From: Paracyclopina nana
Taxonomy: Eukaryota > Arthropoda > Copepoda > Cyclopoida > Cyclopettidae
DNA length: 64,000 nt
Assembly (NCBI GenBank): GCA_019096065.1
Contig: JAGUCH010000002.1
Coordinates: forward strand, 6,088,501-6,152,500
Reading direction: 5' to 3'
In this document: positions 37,301-44,482 of the stretch, one piece after another
Numbering within the stretch: position 1 is the stretch's first letter
Layout of the letters: each line of letters begins with the position of its first letter
The notes under the pieces: generated by a model
Databases searched by the model: none
What the model was told of the DNA's origin: nothing
The model's input: only the letters and a program-made list of their open reading frames with translations
Translations under genes and position numbers: made by a program

Positions 37301-40300
37301 GGAGGGGTTGAAATCTCTTGGTAGGGGGTAAGTTGGTGACTTTCCCATTGAAGACGGTTGAGAAAAGGACCCGGCGTTTCGCCTAGCCTGTTCTCTTACA
37401 GCTACTTCGGTTCTGGCGACAGTGATTTGATGAAGAATGTCGCTTATTTCATTAGAGAATTCAGAGTCGTACGTAGAAATGTGGACATCCGGATTGAATT
37501 GAGCAATTTGTGAGATTAGTGCAACACGGGCTTTATTCATTGATACAAGGCGTGATTGTAATCTGACTAACTCGTTGACGTCAGGCATTTCGCCTTTAAG
37601 CAGAGATTTGACATCTTGAACCGATTGAAGGAGTTCCGCCCTGAGGACTAGGTATTCTTGGTTATGATTGTCTTCTCGGTTTGACTGGGGACCATGGTCC
37701 TCACTATCACTGTCCGCTGGGCTCAGGATCCTGTCGAGAGAGGCCATATCCATCTGCAGCACTCTGATCCTCACTTGATCCGCCAGTTGGGAAATTGACG
37801 AGGCATAGCGTATGGAAAGCGTCTCTAATACCTTGGAGGCTTCCGAGGTGGAGGCTGCCTTGTAAGCATTTAGGGCATCTTGGAGCTCGACCAGCTTGCT
37901 TTCCCCTGCGGTTAGACAATTAGTTAACTCATGAAGACGTGAATCACTTGCCTGCAGCAACCCTTTCGTGTCCTCCAAATAATTCCTGACATGTCTGGCC
38001 TTTAGCTCAAACTCTGCCTGAAGTCTTCTTGTCTCCTGTAGCTTCGCGAGCTCACTGGCAACAGTGGCAGCTTCAACTGCCCGCAGGGGAATCTGGGGAG
38101 GCGGAGGCGAGGGCGTGGCCTTGTCTCCTCCAGTGGCTGCAGAGTTGGCGGCATCACTTGGATTTTCGACCTCAGATTGAGGTTGTTCAGTCAAGGTGAT
38201 GGTCGACATGTTGACACCTGCATTGAAACTTTCAGAACAAACCGTCAGGTAGAGCTCCTCCTGGCTATCACTGCTGAGGGTCTCTAACTCCTCGAAGTTT
38301 TCCTCCTCTCCACTAGCGTGAGGGGGCTGATCTTCAGGTTCTGGAAGCGGCGGGCTTATCACTATTTCAGGTACAACACAATGAGTAGAGCTCCCAGTTT
38401 CTTCATGAGCTACTACTTGGGGGATGACGTCTGGCTGGCCTACAATCTCTCGATATTGTTGAAGGACCCGTTCGCTTTCTTCTAGGAGGGACTTGGAAAG
38501 ATCGCCATCGGAATTGCTAGTCAGCTGCAGAATTTCTCTGTAACTGATGTCGGCGATCTGAAGTTGCTCTTGAGCCTTTTTAGTCAGTTCTTGAATTGCT
38601 GCCTTTGTTTGCTTGGCAGTAGTTTCTGGTGACAACGCAGGTTCTCCTCGGATACGGCTGCTGACTCTCACGGGCTTTTCGCCAGAGGAGTGGGCTGATC
38701 GGGACCTCTTCTTCGAGTTTTGCGTCGTTTTCTTTTTGGGCGGCATCAGCTGACTGGCTGCTTCTGAATTCTCGCATTTCGCGGAAAATTCATAGTCTCT
38801 CTCGTTGTTATTGCCAGGTTCGAAGGCGGGGCTTCAGCATTTCGCTTAGCCAGACTTTGAATCCCGGGTCGCGGCACCAAAACTGTTGCAGGACAAGCTC
38901 CTGGAGGATGAGAGGACTCGAATCCAGGATCGAGAACGATGAGAAGCTTCAACCGATAACCTTACTACAACCTTATTGATCAAGGCTGCAAATAAAGACA
39001 AGTTATACACGAATTCAAAATGGATACTTAGAATTGATAAAGATGATTTTGACAAGTACAAAGTAGTGTATTATTCGGTTTTCGGTAAGCAAGTGAAGTA
39101 CAATATTCTCAGCGTAATACAAGAAAAGTTGGGTGCTCAGTGCTGCGCAGCGAGGATCGAAGGAAGAGGTCGAGCCGTAACAGAAACACGGAAGCACAAA
39201 AATATGGACAGTACGGAACTGAACTATTTTGGCTGCATTTGAAACAGTAAAATCAGAATTCAAGCAACACGGAAGGCAGAGCACATTGACCTGGTAGAGT
39301 TCTTTACCCAAACTCTCTCAACCACCCAAAAGTCATACATATTCTAAAAGCTTTATTTCATGGGGACTCGCATGGTGTTAATTTTAAAATCCTGGCCTAT
39401 GGCAACACAAAATTTTGAAAAACTTCTAGCTCAGTACCACTTTGTTTTATTGCCATCATGCATTTCATTAACCCCTAAAAAATTGTGAGATCTAACTTCT
39501 TTAATTTCATAAGCAAGTTGCTAGGATGACCAGGAAAAGAGATACAGAGGGACAATTTTTCAAGAAGCAAAACACTCGTAACAATTTAATATAAAGTTTG
39601 GCACTCCATATCTTCTTTCCTGACCTTTCTAGCCTTTTGCTTATGAAATAAAAAAAAAGTTAGCCCTCTTGATTTTATGAGGGGTGTTTGCAGCTCAATT
39701 AAGCGAAAAAAAGTACGCCGAAGAGAGCTAGAGGTTTTTTTAGATTTTATATGATGGAAAGCAATTTTCGCATGCATAATTCAGTTTATCAATTCGTCTC
39801 AGTTCATATAACTACACATAAAAGATTTTGCATCACTTAAAGAGTGGACAAGCTATTTTGCGATCTCAGCGCGTAGACTGAAATTTTATTAGCGTGGGTC
39901 GGAATTAAGATTTTGATGAAACGAGCCTACTTATTTGGGCCAAAAAATAGCTTGTTTTCGATAAAACAATGACTTAATTTCTTTAATGGAATGGGAGCAA
40001 ATAATTAAAAATAGTCATAGTAGGGCAACTCCTAACGCAAGCTTTCATTTTCACAATTTCAATCGCATTTTTGTTAAAAGTTCTGAAAAAAAAATTGCTT
40101 GGCTCAGTTGGTCAAACCTTTCCTGGAGCAGCATCATCTCGTCGGAATAAATAAGTTATTATCACTCAACTACACTTTAACAGCTATTAGCGCAGAAAAT
40201 CGCTGAGCACGGGCTGGCTTTTTCGACCCACAAAATTGAACGTCCGCTCTTTAAGTGATGCAAAATCTTTTCTACACATACATAACTACACATATAAAAG

Positions 40301-43300
40301 CTCTGACATTTTACTTTATCAAGTGACACACATTATAAAGTATTTTATAAAGTAGCTTCAAAAAGTACCAAATTCAAAATACACACTTTTTAAGTGATTG
40401 ATTAACGCTTTCAGCTACTCTTGGACTACTGAGGGCCTCTCAACCCAAGCCCTCAAAGTAATGGATCAAATGCTAAGTCAAGATTGCCTGGTCTGGTAAC
40501 TTCATTAACATTTGAAAATTACTTTCCATCATATAAAATCGTATATATATGTAAACAAATTATAAAACAAGCTTACAGAATGTCTGAGCTCATTTTACAA
40601 AGTAAAAATCTCGTAGCATTACTTGGCTCTCGCAAGCTCAAGCCTGCAAGGTTGCCACTCGATTTTTACTTCACAAAATTTGCTCAGCTATTTTATTAGC
40701 TTGTTTTATAAATTGTTTACATATACAGTCTGACCGTTCAAAATTGGACGGTACGGTAATCTAAACATTTTGTCACATATTCAAAAAATACAGGACTTTT
40801 AAATCATATAGTTGGAAAGATTGAGCCTTTTTCCATCTTTATTGTAAAAATAGAAAAAATCAATGTAAATGGGGAAAAGCCGAGAAAGTTCAATTTTCCC
40901 CTAGGCAACTCAGAAAATTTTCAAGAAAAAAAAACTGATGCATCATTTATTTTTTGCTGTCTCGCAGAATTCACAATAATATTTTTCATTTTGTCAGAAA
41001 ACAAAAAAGATGTCCAAAGGTTCAAGCTTTCCAACGATACCCATTAAGCCTCAAAATTCATGAAATCATAACACAAACTTTTGATTCCTGCACCGTCCAA
41101 TTTTGAACGGTCAGACGGTATAAATAGATATTATGTTATGAGGAGGGATAGGCCAGGATTTTAAAACTACCACCAAACGAACCCTTGGGACATAAACTTT
41201 CAGAAAATATATACGTTTAGGGGTGGTTGACGAAGTCTAGGTTAGGTTTTCTCTCAAGTGAATGTGAGAGTGTAATCCTAATACTATCAGCTACTTTTCT
41301 TAAATCAATTATTTTAATTGACACAATGTTGCCCAAAAACAGCTAAGTCAGCCTTTAGATCCGCTTAAATATTCTAAGCAAACTTAGCTTTGAAATAATT
41401 TTTACCTCCACAAGTTGCTGTAATGTAACATTAACTGCCTTGACACCCAGGTAAAATGAAAAACACCAATTTTTCTTGTCACCTCCAATTTCTTACGATT
41501 TTTTTACTTAGGTGGTACGGAAGTTAATGTTACATAACGACATAAACTCAACCTGGATAAAACAAAGGAGTGCTAACACGTTACAATAACTTTCAGAAAA
41601 CTTGGGAAAATTCTGGTAGGGTAAATGCTGATGGGCTCCTACTATTTGACCGACACATTTCATCATGTCGTAAATAAATGTCCGACACATTTGGTATAGT
41701 TGCAAAATGACCGACACAATTATAGCGATGGGTGCATTTTTTGCCCGACACATTTGGTATATCTGTAAAATGACCGACACATTTTTGGTGACAGGTGCAT
41801 TTTTTGACCGACACAATTGGTATAGTTGCAAAATGACCGACACATTTTTGGTGTACATTTTCTAACATACACATTAAACAAAGTTGCAAGACTGAAATGG
41901 CTTTGAAAATTGTTAAATGCTCAAAATAAAAGTCAAAAATGAAGCTATCATAAGCCCATTTCCAACTACAAAATAAGTATAGTACTATAAGTATGATAAA
42001 CCAGTATACAGTAGTAAGGTGCATCTGAGTGAACCATACTATACCATACTATTTTAAGTTCAAGTGAGGTGTCCATTTTCATTTTTGGAACTGGGCTATT
42101 ATTATTCTATGGGATGTTTCCTTTTTGAAAGACAATTGTGACAATATTTTTAGTTGCCATTGTCAATAATACTTTTTGCAAATTAAAATGGCTGACTGGT
42201 GCTAACAATTAGGTCGGACATTTTACATCTAGGTCGTGTCGGGACATTTAACATTCTATTTGTCGGACATTCCACAATTATGACAAATCTGTCGGACAAA
42301 AAACGCAGTAGATGTCGATCATTTTTCTAGGCATGTCGGACATTTTACAACTTGATTTTCGGACAAAAAAAGTTCCCCCCAATGCTGATAAGTGAGCAAA
42401 CTGGATTAGGGTTCTTGCAACAACTTTTCATTTTATAAGTTTGAAAACAATTAACAGAGCTCATGAGACTGAGTGAATATGTAAATGCAGTTTTTTTGCT
42501 ACCTCCACACAACTATCATATCCCCGCTAGGTAGCCTAGGTTTTCAAATTTTTCCCCGACCTAAATGCGTGCTATTTTTTACCTTTAGAGAAGCTTGCAC
42601 AAGTGGACCTCTTCCAGCTCCAAGGACCATGACAACGACTGTTGTCTCACCAACCACAGAATCATCAACTCTGTCTAAAAGGGCTCTGTAAATAGCCCTT
42701 TGATACTCGGTATATTTCACAGGATCCTTTTCAAAGACGTCATAGGTTCCTGAATCAAGGTTGTCCATCAAAGGCTGAAGAGGGACCTGCAAAAAATCTT
42801 CATATCCCAGAGCATACTTCTTTAAAGGGTCCGTGAGGAAATTGCTCTCTTCCTGCTTCACCAAATGGTCCATGTACTGTTGAAACAGATGCATGTCGTG
42901 CCCCATATTCCTTCCTTCAATGATGAATTGAACTCGGAGTGGAGAAAATGCCCGAACAGTGACTTGAAGACTCCTCGGCAATACTGGATATCCTTTTTTG
43001 TTCACCAAGAAGAGGCTATAAAAGAGTGGGTTTTTTTAGAGTATGTTTTACTCTCTCATTTTGCATTTAATTGCGATTGAAAGCAATCTTGATGTTTAAG
43101 TAAAAATGTGGCTTAATTGGTAGCATAAATCAAGTTTTGTTACAGTAACAAAAATACCTGGTCGATATGATAAGGCATTTCACTGGCTCACCCAACCACC
43201 TTTTCAGCCTCAGCTCATCTGGTGGATCTTTGTTCAAGACAATTGCCAAATTAAGCTTCTTCTCCATGTTGGCATTGCCACGAAAATTATTCCACCAAGT

Positions 43301-43826
43301 CCAGGGATCAGAGTCAGCCTTGCTGGGTTGGTTAATGGGAACTCGAATCCAAATTTGTGGGCCCGTCGAGCCCCTCAGCATAAAACTGTATATCATACGG
43401 GACAAATTGACATTGTTCGGCCCATTCAGGGTTAATAAGACGGCAGGAAGACCTAAGTGAAATAAAACATTAGGAAAAACTTTGCATAAAGCTTGATTTA
43501 GCAAGACCTAAGTGAGCCACAAAGTTGAGTTCATTCTGCAAAGAATCTTCTGCAGCTCTCCTGATGGTAGTGTCCATGCTATCTAGGCTCAAATGCCTGG
43601 ACAAAGCGCCAACGATGACAGAATTCCACTCTGAATGAGAGAGCAGCAAATCAGAGCGGGTAAATGCATAATTTCTGTTCGGAAAATCGGTCGAGATCCT
43701 GAATCTTGGATGGACAATTGGACAGACCAAAAATTCGTAGCCACATTGAGTCGCAACTTCCAAGTCAGATTGAATATCAGAGGGACAATTGACGCTCAGT
43801 CCACATGAAGCTCCCGACCTTGCCAT
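25383..43826 (-). CDS. PRMT5: Protein arginine N-methyltransferase 5 (6 exons, one 16.3 kb intron)
   Basis: Type II arginine methyltransferase that makes symmetric dimethylarginine on Sm proteins and histones, normally with MEP50. Exons: 43508-43826, 43158-43452, 42583-43015, 25818-26287, 25633-25754 and 25383-25573; exactly 610 codons, all phases consistent. The N-terminal TIM barrel ([28 protein letters not shown]) is followed by the Rossmann domain with SAM motif I VLGAGRGP, the double-Glu loop [14 protein letters not shown] and the characteristic C-terminus GRSYTIGL. The intron 26288-42582 splits [21 protein letters not shown] within the catalytic domain and carries a full retrotransposon in the same orientation plus DNA transposons. 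All six exons are intact, so the gene appears functional. Confidence 0.95.
26372..26953. mobile_element. MITE with 24-bp inverted termini, left copy (PRMT5 intron)
   Basis: The ends are inverted copies of TTTATATGATGGAAAGTAAT. A related copy in the same orientation lies at 39745-40538. Compared with that copy, this one has an extra block of about 264 bp (about 26505-26768) that contains a tRNA-like sequence. No coding capacity. Confidence 0.7.
26577..26648 (-). tRNA. tRNA-like sequence, probably pseudogene or SINE-derived
   Basis: On the minus strand it has a good A box (TAGCTCAGTCAG), a B box (GGTTCAATCC), a seven-base loop TTCCTAA with CCT in anticodon position (Arg), and a run of six T directly downstream. 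The acceptor and anticodon stems pair poorly, so it is unlikely to be a working tRNA. It lies within an insertion in a MITE. Confidence 0.45.
26959..27142. mobile_element. Short palindromic MITE, left copy
   Basis: Inverted termini TATATATGTAAACAAATT / TTGTTTACATATATA, about 184 bp. A close relative occurs at 40542-40735, again directly after the copy of the 26372-26953 MITE, so the two may be parts of one composite repeat. Confidence 0.6.
27226..27524 (-). repeat. 3' LTR of the Pao/BEL element
   Basis: Same 299-bp sequence as 38884-39182, preceded on the element's strand by the polypurine tract and followed by the GAAAC target duplication. Confidence 0.92.
27525..27535 (-). other. Polypurine tract of the retrotransposon
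   Basis: GGGGGGAGAAA directly before the 3' LTR on the element's strand, the expected plus-strand primer. Confidence 0.75.
27572..31099 (-). CDS. Extra retrotransposon ORF, 1,175 aa, function unknown
   Basis: This ORF lies 150 bp after gag-pol, in the position where env sits in errantivirus-like elements, but no signal peptide, membrane segment or fusion-protein feature is visible. The first 130 residues are Arg/Ser-rich like splicing-factor SR domains ([15 protein letters not shown]). The middle (residues about 570-720) has a pattern loosely like DEDD 3'-5' exonucleases ([20 protein letters not shown]), without a catalytic set I can confirm. The C-terminal part has two Cys/His clusters resembling zinc knuckles (CHLCGSSSH about 970; CSTCDGNGH about 1085). 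Met 31084 (MSRSRRED) is an alternative start. It could be an RNA-binding accessory protein. I know no Pao/BEL element with such an ORF. Confidence 0.8.
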   Translation of the reverse strand: MNKKIMSRSRREDSPELELHHRPEEEWTSPPRNSEGSHPSSGRAHRQKRYRSPERPDSRKRRDSRGSYQRNADRRSRETRSRSKSPPKRNSPRRNVVVQEARESPDRRRSSSRNSKDYRREHERRKDLERSVGRAEDYSSVEAEWEEVQKRVATLSALREKRKAKHAANSAGAVLVERQRSVDAIREDPGVAAAAAEEGKVPKELSNHSTEAPNFDARIPAPIRRTSEKYLPKFNTTPTTWAHFSKLPRPTAEEEIRISDYPENAFEEELADVISRFKNKWHFDRVLFYRHFRTYSEPMRQLLYMDPRIAILGDELNFGPRRATDPRNESQRRSSRMLTLTNDAMRLACIAAGNMTVFEIMTAHHPEILAMSATAPDFSRTGISLRLPNCTTKDSAKLSLSKYTELFKALAAVRVQAVSQQAEADDDDSWQDISQLMACFPAMENYKARSWLQDLELMAFGTAPMVSRNDWTTRSFELTLAPFGGAVPVQIKPSPVPIPVKYVPTLCESVTPFLEGAARNEVGPCPRLWCSSKLPPRLFPGEELPHFRPDHLYQEWYPLYMARKDAKALQAPWDLRYVDGQRNMVNVDLKSDWPMVRKSLEADEFFHSIRKRNVLTFHTTSWTTAAYRSAKFGQVRVPKEAFTTLTIMAPNGVSVVFTINFGGIGEPVLGMHVPQCIADILADPRIYKIQWNVGDHVRRLHLIHVTVTSACEASNLVAFMYPQPGLQPHMVKNGQAYASQRLKLPCTIRVFHGKSIEDEKENKFDRRKAPRQDVQDRPDVKIDNDVLEISLPRADFSKSMNKWHGGLIYYVFHTVALPMVLITRLAARLMDIFNCEEQADANRYVAYILALLKGRHSAADFQSKTEANTRPFGFKEFMDEDNDKPGVAYMLYREGTETVNNPKVVRASFICNLYKPDPFAASPALRADLDAYFEGVPYHKVDFDDLLNSALALGAAFPEHCHLCGSSSHFLDPAGAGDDSLEHEEGVEADAPSQEKKTLPETGGDARLLMRTLQITIANDQPQEEKGDDGSEEMLDVGVEATVLPLEPVPPPEPVLPCMKAKRRYIYPPCGSTEHVIAVCPLMLERCSTCDGNGHTASDHLRFSYLTLFNDFVLCAPLNYYAMGMLTGLDWSWRKNESGRFEVVVRKTSALEDVLDDGRLYLTALARNDTQCIIR
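31250..38746 (-). CDS. Pao/BEL Gag-Pol polyprotein, 2,498 aa
   Basis: One open frame. It has a basic N-terminus ([17 protein letters not shown]), coiled-coil-rich Gag, a Pro/Gly-rich linker (residues about 580-630), a Gag core, and Cys/His knuckles near residues 940-1000 ([28 protein letters not shown]). An aspartic protease follows at about 1110 ([12 protein letters not shown]), reverse transcriptase with YMDD at about 1530, RNase H (about 1720-1800; [18 protein letters not shown]), an HHCC-type zinc region and an integrase core (IDFAGPF about 2140; SDNQSSF about 2200; [11 protein letters not shown] about 2260). All catalytic blocks look intact. The start lies about 110 bases after the primer-binding site. 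Confidence 0.93.
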   Translation of the reverse strand: MPPKKKTTQNSKKRSRSAHSSGEKPVRVSSRIRGEPALSPETTAKQTKAAIQELTKKAQEQLQIADISYREILQLTSNSDGDLSKSLLEESERVLQQYREIVGQPDVIPQVVAHEETGSSTHCVVPEIVISPPLPEPEDQPPHASGEEENFEELETLSSDSQEELYLTVCSESFNAGVNMSTITLTEQPQSEVENPSDAANSAATGGDKATPSPPPPQIPLRAVEAATVASELAKLQETRRLQAEFELKARHVRNYLEDTKGLLQASDSRLHELTNCLTAGESKLVELQDALNAYKAASTSEASKVLETLSIRYASSISQLADQVRIRVLQMDMASLDRILSPADSDSEDHGPQSNREDNHNQEYLVLRAELLQSVQDVKSLLKGEMPDVNELVRLQSRLVSMNKARVALISQIAQFNPDVHISTYDSEFSNEISDILHQITVARTEVAVREQARRNAGSFSQPSSMGKSPTYPLPRDFNPSRPPPGPTAAEPQRDWASSTSGTPNFPDLFERGQQNYSGSSVSANTYSRGLPPNAPLQAFATLPDNTYAAQVSTMRPMGESAGTQEPPQSSSSRGYSGPPGQPPDAPGQPQPPSGPPPSGQPSGPPSGPPHGPPGPPGPPGPSGPPGNSGNDAGPPNDRGHQANSFWPQQYYLPGPRPSPSYSTSTDTRYRNIKLSAIEVPTFDGRNPVEYQSFIDDFKYLVHDNPNITIQEKQARLIQSTYNKGKPGPAYQTIHIYPRNETGYKASLLALENEYGNIDRQINYAFADLEKIKVIDNTDAENINSVRAAVNKVRIHLSNISGSTLRTHYGNVLARLHFNPQTRVAFEVYQDTCEEQFTFEMFDRWCSKQLQRIHQRNSLRFSQHEKKAAAPMAARNEFRPPRKQLASVMCYSDGAQVLATSGVNSSESDFSDEDEEPVTLLATMGPHLNPYTSCPMCVNEKHPLWRCAPFKKMNLSDRRSFVKKSRTCFRCLMGRHSRAKCELDWSCRTCSKKSHHTLLCRGLEVEMRNPDDDDLGKPRDRNDRGNPNNLPDKSTISGPKTRTENNQENYTNSPSGSNVMSIATYDPEDTLIAHNNIPMPKSLKKITYQVAPVILANPKKPHLQIKVNALLDTGAEGTFLRAAIANHLGLERINQNQLIRTLDSTKRIQSSLAPVLLRSTINPKDEEVIVVSTSETLIDGVRPTLPKDLAEQFPELLHETFPDYVQPGSIDIIIGIEHFDWMIPKRPETQKGKPYIFETKLGKVCVYGEKPKKHEEAMKLMASIALEEDDKFYFSMDPTKVLQSLWNFDLVGIKGGEEHLPRLNKNQQYALDTLKKGITRDSTGRYQVPVTWKEGQPEKLICNLKEVKPATEAFEARLKKKNPEMHAKATEEIRKDVERGFVREINPNVEDIWKGFYLNWLTVDRPDKSTTPLRVVYDGSRKGANGQSLNDAQLEGPNLLAELLDVLLRLRDKPVAVVADIQKMFRQFLIPEEHRKYFRFLWEGKYYEPITLIFGARASPCMAIFALQHHALTNENQFPLASKAILRDIYMDDLITTAETVDEAREIVKQCNDLMEPAHLPLRKWMSSHPEALKDLAEEKLDPSWTATPNVDVKTKALGLAINFKRDEIFFEVPDLSSKREGIITMRKLASVAAKIFDPLGLVDPITLPLRLAMQQMCAMKLVLHIDWDTDLVGLKSAEVDEILNNWKATIDSLSDLQGVKFPRAIRKGACKTQDLIIFSDASEKAYAACAYIRVEYENGTVDCNLLMSRRRLAPLAERRSIPELELMGALLGARLSKRIIKTLTNSYRRVFFFTDSKCVLTWICKPGSAWKVFVGRRVSEIHALTQLFTWSHVPGKENSADIPTRGATAKDLQLMPIWAKGPDWLTLDPDEYPIWQPETTDDDLLPSNITEEEKTILTTHMADPNEEHVVLTAQLKELRGTILRLRNSNLGDHEINYSDHKKQTRIMGYVLTYVHKCLEKAKNRKNNKLAKPLTTPSPAIERAEILAIAVDQQKYFAGEIDHLLKYGHFPKKSQLAGLNVVVGKLGELRTEGRTENLGVKWLARSRIILPPTAATQKILNMYHEQIGHGGGKRSLLNTVRSQYWVINGSRLTEKVVAKCIVCQHKKRAPIQPKMANLPPNAVSLQEILPFKHVAIDFAGPFEVIQGRSTVKRWVLIIICRHTKAIHAETVEDVKTESVINALTRFTAVRGTPKSIRSDNQSSFVKAVKDLWKDYRHEELLDQIASLNWESLRRWGEDIGVKNWTFSPPYGPNFNGLGESAIKLWKRAMFAKFRKYSFHTDEFNTLTAKAAGIVNSRPIAEMDGEILTPSHFLTQGPPGELLPTIDPEKIKTLPHRFAMMEKYLQEVWDWWLPQWIYQVHRLPKWREAQKELKVGQLVLLVEENSKRNTWRKGKVVELEKSIDGTVRRVKVVIQPRKKKLRVTLTRPVSRLVPIDVVEEAPEDNSFDQPINEEDIATLPKDDSAGKVMSKVKKNLEAIEKKNKIGVQIRGQEQKQRK
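38859..38879 (-). other. Primer-binding site of the retrotransposon
   Basis: On the element's strand TGGTGCCGCGACCCGGGATT starts 4 bases after the 5' LTR. It is complementary to a tRNA 3' end finishing ...GCACCA. I could not assign the tRNA species. Confidence 0.7.
38884..39182 (-). repeat. 5' LTR of the Pao/BEL element
   Basis: Begins TGTTACGG and ends CAACA when read on the element's strand (TG...CA termini). I see no difference from the other LTR over 299 bp. Confidence 0.92.
39745..40538. mobile_element. MITE with TTTTATATGATGGAAAG termini, right copy
   Basis: Same family and orientation as 26372-26953. It is split by a 453-bp hAT-like MITE (39819-40271). The segments on either side match the left copy closely. 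Confidence 0.7.
39819..40271. mobile_element. hAT-like MITE, 453 bp
   Basis: Inverted termini AAAAGATTTTGCATCACTTA (extending to AAAGAG.GGAC) and an 8-bp direct repeat CTACACAT on both sides (39811-39818, 40272-40279). It interrupts the MITE at 39745-40538. No ORF. Confidence 0.85.
40542..40735. mobile_element. Short palindromic MITE, right copy
   Basis: Relative of 26959-27142 with the same inverted termini. Its right end is interrupted at a TA by the Tc1/mariner-like MITE that follows: TATAAATAGATA, which continues the left copy, reappears after that insertion at 41119. Confidence 0.6.
40736..41118. mobile_element. Tc1/mariner-like MITE, copy 2
   Basis: Begins CAGTCTGACCGTTCAAAATT after TA and ends with the inverted copy (...AATTTTGAACGGTCAGACGG) before TA. 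Comparison with the left MITE copy near 27142 reveals the empty site and confirms a TA duplication. It is related to the copy at 1491-1765. No ORF. Confidence 0.85.
41233..41632. other. PRMT5 intron, unassigned 400 bp
   Basis: AT-rich intron sequence between two transposons; no coding sequence or repeat was recognised. AATGCTGAT at its right end (41624-41632) is the target duplication of the next element. Confidence 0.35.
41633..42380. mobile_element. Element with many GACCGACA subterminal repeats and 9-bp target duplication
   Basis: The left arm has at least seven copies of CCGACACAATT/CCGACACATTT and the right arm has inverted copies (TGTCGGACATT). A 9-bp direct repeat AATGCTGAT flanks it (41624-41632, 42381-42389), the size typical of Mutator-like elements. 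Termini are GGGCTCC... and ...TTCCCCCC. No transposase. Confidence 0.65.
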
Positions 43827-44482
43827 AGTTCCTTTTGAAACCGTTTGAAAAAGACTTGGCCGAGAAGTTTTCGCGCACGCGAACAAAATACGAATGTTTA
43901 CAGCCACAAGAAAATAAGTAACACTCGATTGTGGACTTTTTTATCCAACAAAGCTTTTGCAAAAAATGCCACAATTGATTTAATATTAAATGAATGAATT
44001 GAACTTAGCGAGTTTTGTGCTTATCTATAATGGGCTTTTGGCAAAGATTGATGAATCCAATATGCAATAGCTCGTCCTGATTCAAAGAATTACCGAGATT
44101 AAAAATATCACTTCTCAAATGAAAAATATGGAAAATCTGGAAACGCTCTGAGGAGGCAGAAAACAATAACAAAGAATCTCGGTCTGAAAGAAATTGGCTG
44201 TTGAAACAAGGTCAAGCTCTGACTATGATCATATAGCCCGTGGGAGTCGGAAGATCGCTTTCAAAACTGCTGGTAAGGATTCAGCCATGAATCGAAGCAC
44301 TTTATGAGCTTATTACGGCCATTTTTGGTGTAAAGTAGTCGAGCAATTTTTCATTCGATGAATTTTTACGTGAATATTTTGCCGCTTATTACATTAGACA
44401 TTGAAAAGATTATGTTTGTTTAAAAACTTAATGTACTGTCTATGTTATCGCTCTTGAAGTGTAACTTCAACTTTTCAGTGAG
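43827..44482. other. Divergent promoter region, PRMT5 / COP1
   Basis: Between the PRMT5 (minus) and COP1 (plus) start codons. The PRMT5 frame stays open upstream to a Met at 43907, but family similarity starts after 43826. No TATA box was seen. The sequence is otherwise unassigned. Confidence 0.45.

Larger units (their letters stand above)
27226..39182 (-). mobile_element. Complete Pao/BEL LTR retrotransposon, 11,957 bp
   Basis: Two 299-bp LTRs that I read as identical bound the element, and GAAAC is duplicated at both sides (27221-27225 and 39183-39187). Read on the minus strand it has a 5' LTR, primer-binding site, gag-pol ORF (38746-31250), a second long ORF (31099-27572), a polypurine tract and a 3' LTR. 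Both ORFs are uninterrupted. Identical LTRs and intact ORFs indicate a very recent insertion. It lies in the large PRMT5 intron in the same orientation as the gene. The Pao/BEL assignment rests on the DUF1758-type protease, the RT sequence ([16 protein letters not shown]) and the integrase type. Confidence 0.93.
39318..41232. mobile_element. Degraded long-inverted-repeat element hosting later insertions
   Basis: The left part (about 39318-39400: CTCAACCACCC ... TTTTAAAATCCTGGCCTATGG) and the right part (about 41143-41232: ATAGGCCAGGATTTTAAAA ... GGGTGGTTGA) are diverged inverted copies over about 85 bp. A related inverted pair surrounds 51530-51920. The interior is almost filled by four later insertions (39745-40538, 39819-40271, 40542-40735, 40736-41118). 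Confidence 0.5.

Noticed and set aside
41640..41860. Possible tandem gene or satellite with GACCGACACATTT units
   Set aside because: Short frames there are formed by the repeat itself; the inverse copies and 9-bp duplication show a transposon.
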